NCBI RefSeq assembly: GCF_003987495.1
Contig: NZ_NGJU01000006.1
Coordinates: 1 to 64,000, forward strand
Direction: 5' to 3'
Length of the DNA stretch: 64,000 nt
DNA from: Vagococcus salmoninarum
GTDB taxonomy: Bacteria; Bacillota; Bacilli; Lactobacillales; Vagococcaceae
Position numbers and translations under genes: made by a program. The notes under the pieces were generated by a model, which was given only the letters and a program-made list of their open reading frames with translations, was not told where the DNA came from and searched no databases. This document shows positions 62,919 to 64,000 of this stretch, piece by piece; positions within the stretch are counted from its first letter, which is position 1, and every line of letters starts with the position of its first letter.

Positions 62919-64000
62919 ATGGCTGGCAGAATAAAAGGCATAACGGTAGAGATTGATGGCGACACGAAAGGTCTAGATAAATCCTTAAAGGGAATAACCA
63001 GTGAATCTGATAAAGTCGGAAAAGAATTAAAAGACATTGAAAAGCTATTGAAATTCAATCCAGGAAATACGGAGTTAGTTGCTCAAAAACAAAAATTATT
63101 AGGTGAACAAGTTGAATTAACTTCTAAGAAACTAGACGGCCTAAAGGGAGCTCAAGAGCAGGTTGAGGATCAATTCAAAAAAGGTGAAATAGGCGAGGAA
63201 CAATACCGAGCATTTAAACGGGAAATTGAAGCGACTGAAGGAGTGCTGAATGGCTACAAAGGTCAGCTTTCAAATGTGCAATCAGAGCAAGATCGATTAA
63301 ATCAAAATACAAGTCGATTGGATACGATGTTTAAAGCAACTGGTTCATCTGTAGAAGATTATCAAGATGTATTAGGTAGTAAATTAACTAATGCAATAAA
63401 AAATGGTACAGCAAGCGCTGACGATATGGAAGTTGCTTTAATAAAAATCGGGAAATCAGCTTTAGGTAGCGAAGTTGATGTTAAGGTAATGAAGGAAACT
63501 TTAGATAAGGTTGACGATGGTCAAGCTATCGAAAATGTCAAATCGGAATTGGATGGCATCTCAACCAAAGCGAATGAGGGATCTACTAGCTTAGAAGAAC
63601 TAGGTAACACCGTTAAATCAGGTGCATTACTTGAAGCGGGTGAAAAATTAGCTGAAGTGGGTCAAAAAGTCAAAGAGTTCGCTGCCGATGCTCAAGATGC
63701 CTTTCGGGAAGTAGATGATGGGCTAGATATTATCGTTACTAAAACAGGGGCAACAACTGAAGCTATGGAAGGTTTTGAAGAGATATACAATAGTCTAGTT
63801 TCTTCTTTGCCAGTAGATGATTTTACGGTAGTTGGTTCTGCAATTGGAGAACTTAATACACAATTCGGCTTTACTGGTGATGAGCTTGAAAAAACATCGG
63901 ATCAAATGATTAAGTTTGCTGAAATCAACGGAACTGACGTTACTAATTCTTCTATAAATGCTAAACGAGCTATTGAAGCGTATAAACTGGAAAATGGTGA
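62919..64000 (+). CDS. Tape measure protein, N-terminal part
   Basis: An open frame running off the window (at least 360 residues). It is helical and repetitive: IKGITVEIDGDTKGLDKSLK, then a coiled coil (NPGNTELVAQKQKLLGEQVE) and TMP-like TVVGSAIGELNTQFGFTGDE. GGGAGGGGGGA precedes the ATG. It sets tail length in siphophages; full length is unknown. Confidence 0.9.
   Translation, partial: MAGRIKGITVEIDGDTKGLDKSLKGITSESDKVGKELKDIEKLLKFNPGNTELVAQKQKLLGEQVELTSKKLDGLKGAQEQVEDQFKKGEIGEEQYRAFKREIEATEGVLNGYKGQLSNVQSEQDRLNQNTSRLDTMFKATGSSVEDYQDVLGSKLTNAIKNGTASADDMEVALIKIGKSALGSEVDVKVMKETLDKVDDGQAIENVKSELDGISTKANEGSTSLEELGNTVKSGALLEAGEKLAEVGQKVKEFAADAQDAFREVDDGLDIIVTKTGATTEAMEGFEEIYNSLVSSLPVDDFTVVGSAIGELNTQFGFTGDELEKTSDQMIKFAEINGTDVTNSSINAKRAIEAYKLENG

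Larger units (their letters stand above)
39936..64000. mobile_element. Siphovirus prophage, left part
   Basis: Integrase, CI/Cro switch, replication, ArpU regulator, HNH-terminase, HK97-type head genes and tail genes follow in the normal order of a temperate siphovirus. The left boundary is placed at the end of the rplL terminator; the right boundary lies beyond the window. Confidence 0.93.

Overview
The window looks like a chromosomal segment of a low-GC Gram-positive coccus of the order Lactobacillales, most likely Enterococcaceae (Enterococcus or Vagococcus). The reasons are an SMK-box (SAM-III) riboswitch in front of metK, the 5S-tRNA gene order, a WxL surface-protein locus, PepV, a LysM autolysin of the AtlA type and a T-box in front of leuS. 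The genus is inferred, not proven.

Layout. 1-2580: end of 23S rRNA, 5S rRNA and 24 tRNA genes, with a 314-bp internal duplication (Ser-fMet-Asp). 2750-10550: membrane protein, metK with its riboswitch, a 14-TM MFS transporter, the wobble-uridine modification pair mnmM/ytqA, a PAP2 phosphatase and a DUF1700/DUF4097 envelope pair. 10800-20750: glucosaminidase-LysM autolysin, T-box/leuS, MurJ-like flippase, RsuA-type pseudouridine synthase, pepV and a CBS-domain protein. 20940-25500: rpmG-secE-nusG, two tandem DUF915 hydrolases and the serine dehydratase genes sdaAB-sdaAA. 25640-37230: a cell-surface island with an Mga-like regulator, a catalytically degenerate serine-recombinase-like protein, a 1357-residue MucBP/WxL protein, a small LPXTG protein, three WxL proteins, a DUF916/DUF3324 anchor protein and a frameshifted gene. 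37280-39935: rplK-rplA-rplJ-rplL with r-protein leader elements.

39936-64000 is the left part of a siphovirus prophage inserted directly behind the rplL terminator; its right end lies outside the window. It has an integrase, a lipoprotein gene overlapping a CI-like repressor, a divergent promoter pair with palindromic operators, Cro-like and antirepressor genes, a replisome organiser with a candidate origin between two extra tyrosine recombinases, many small early genes, an adenine methyltransferase, an ArpU-type late regulator, a phage tRNA, then HNH-terminase-portal-protease-capsid-connectors-tail tube, a tail chaperone with a -1 frameshift site, and the start of the tape measure gene.

Most noteworthy: the Mga / inactive-resolvase / WxL arrangement; a 79-bp element present twice in the prophage upstream of a recombinase and of the late regulator; a phage tRNA(CAT) differing from the host copy at three D-arm-region positions; the symmetrical repressor-operator switch; the recombinase-origin-recombinase module; a possible ATC-initiated small gene; and duplicated putative L1-binding leaders. 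I see no CRISPR array and no insertion sequence.
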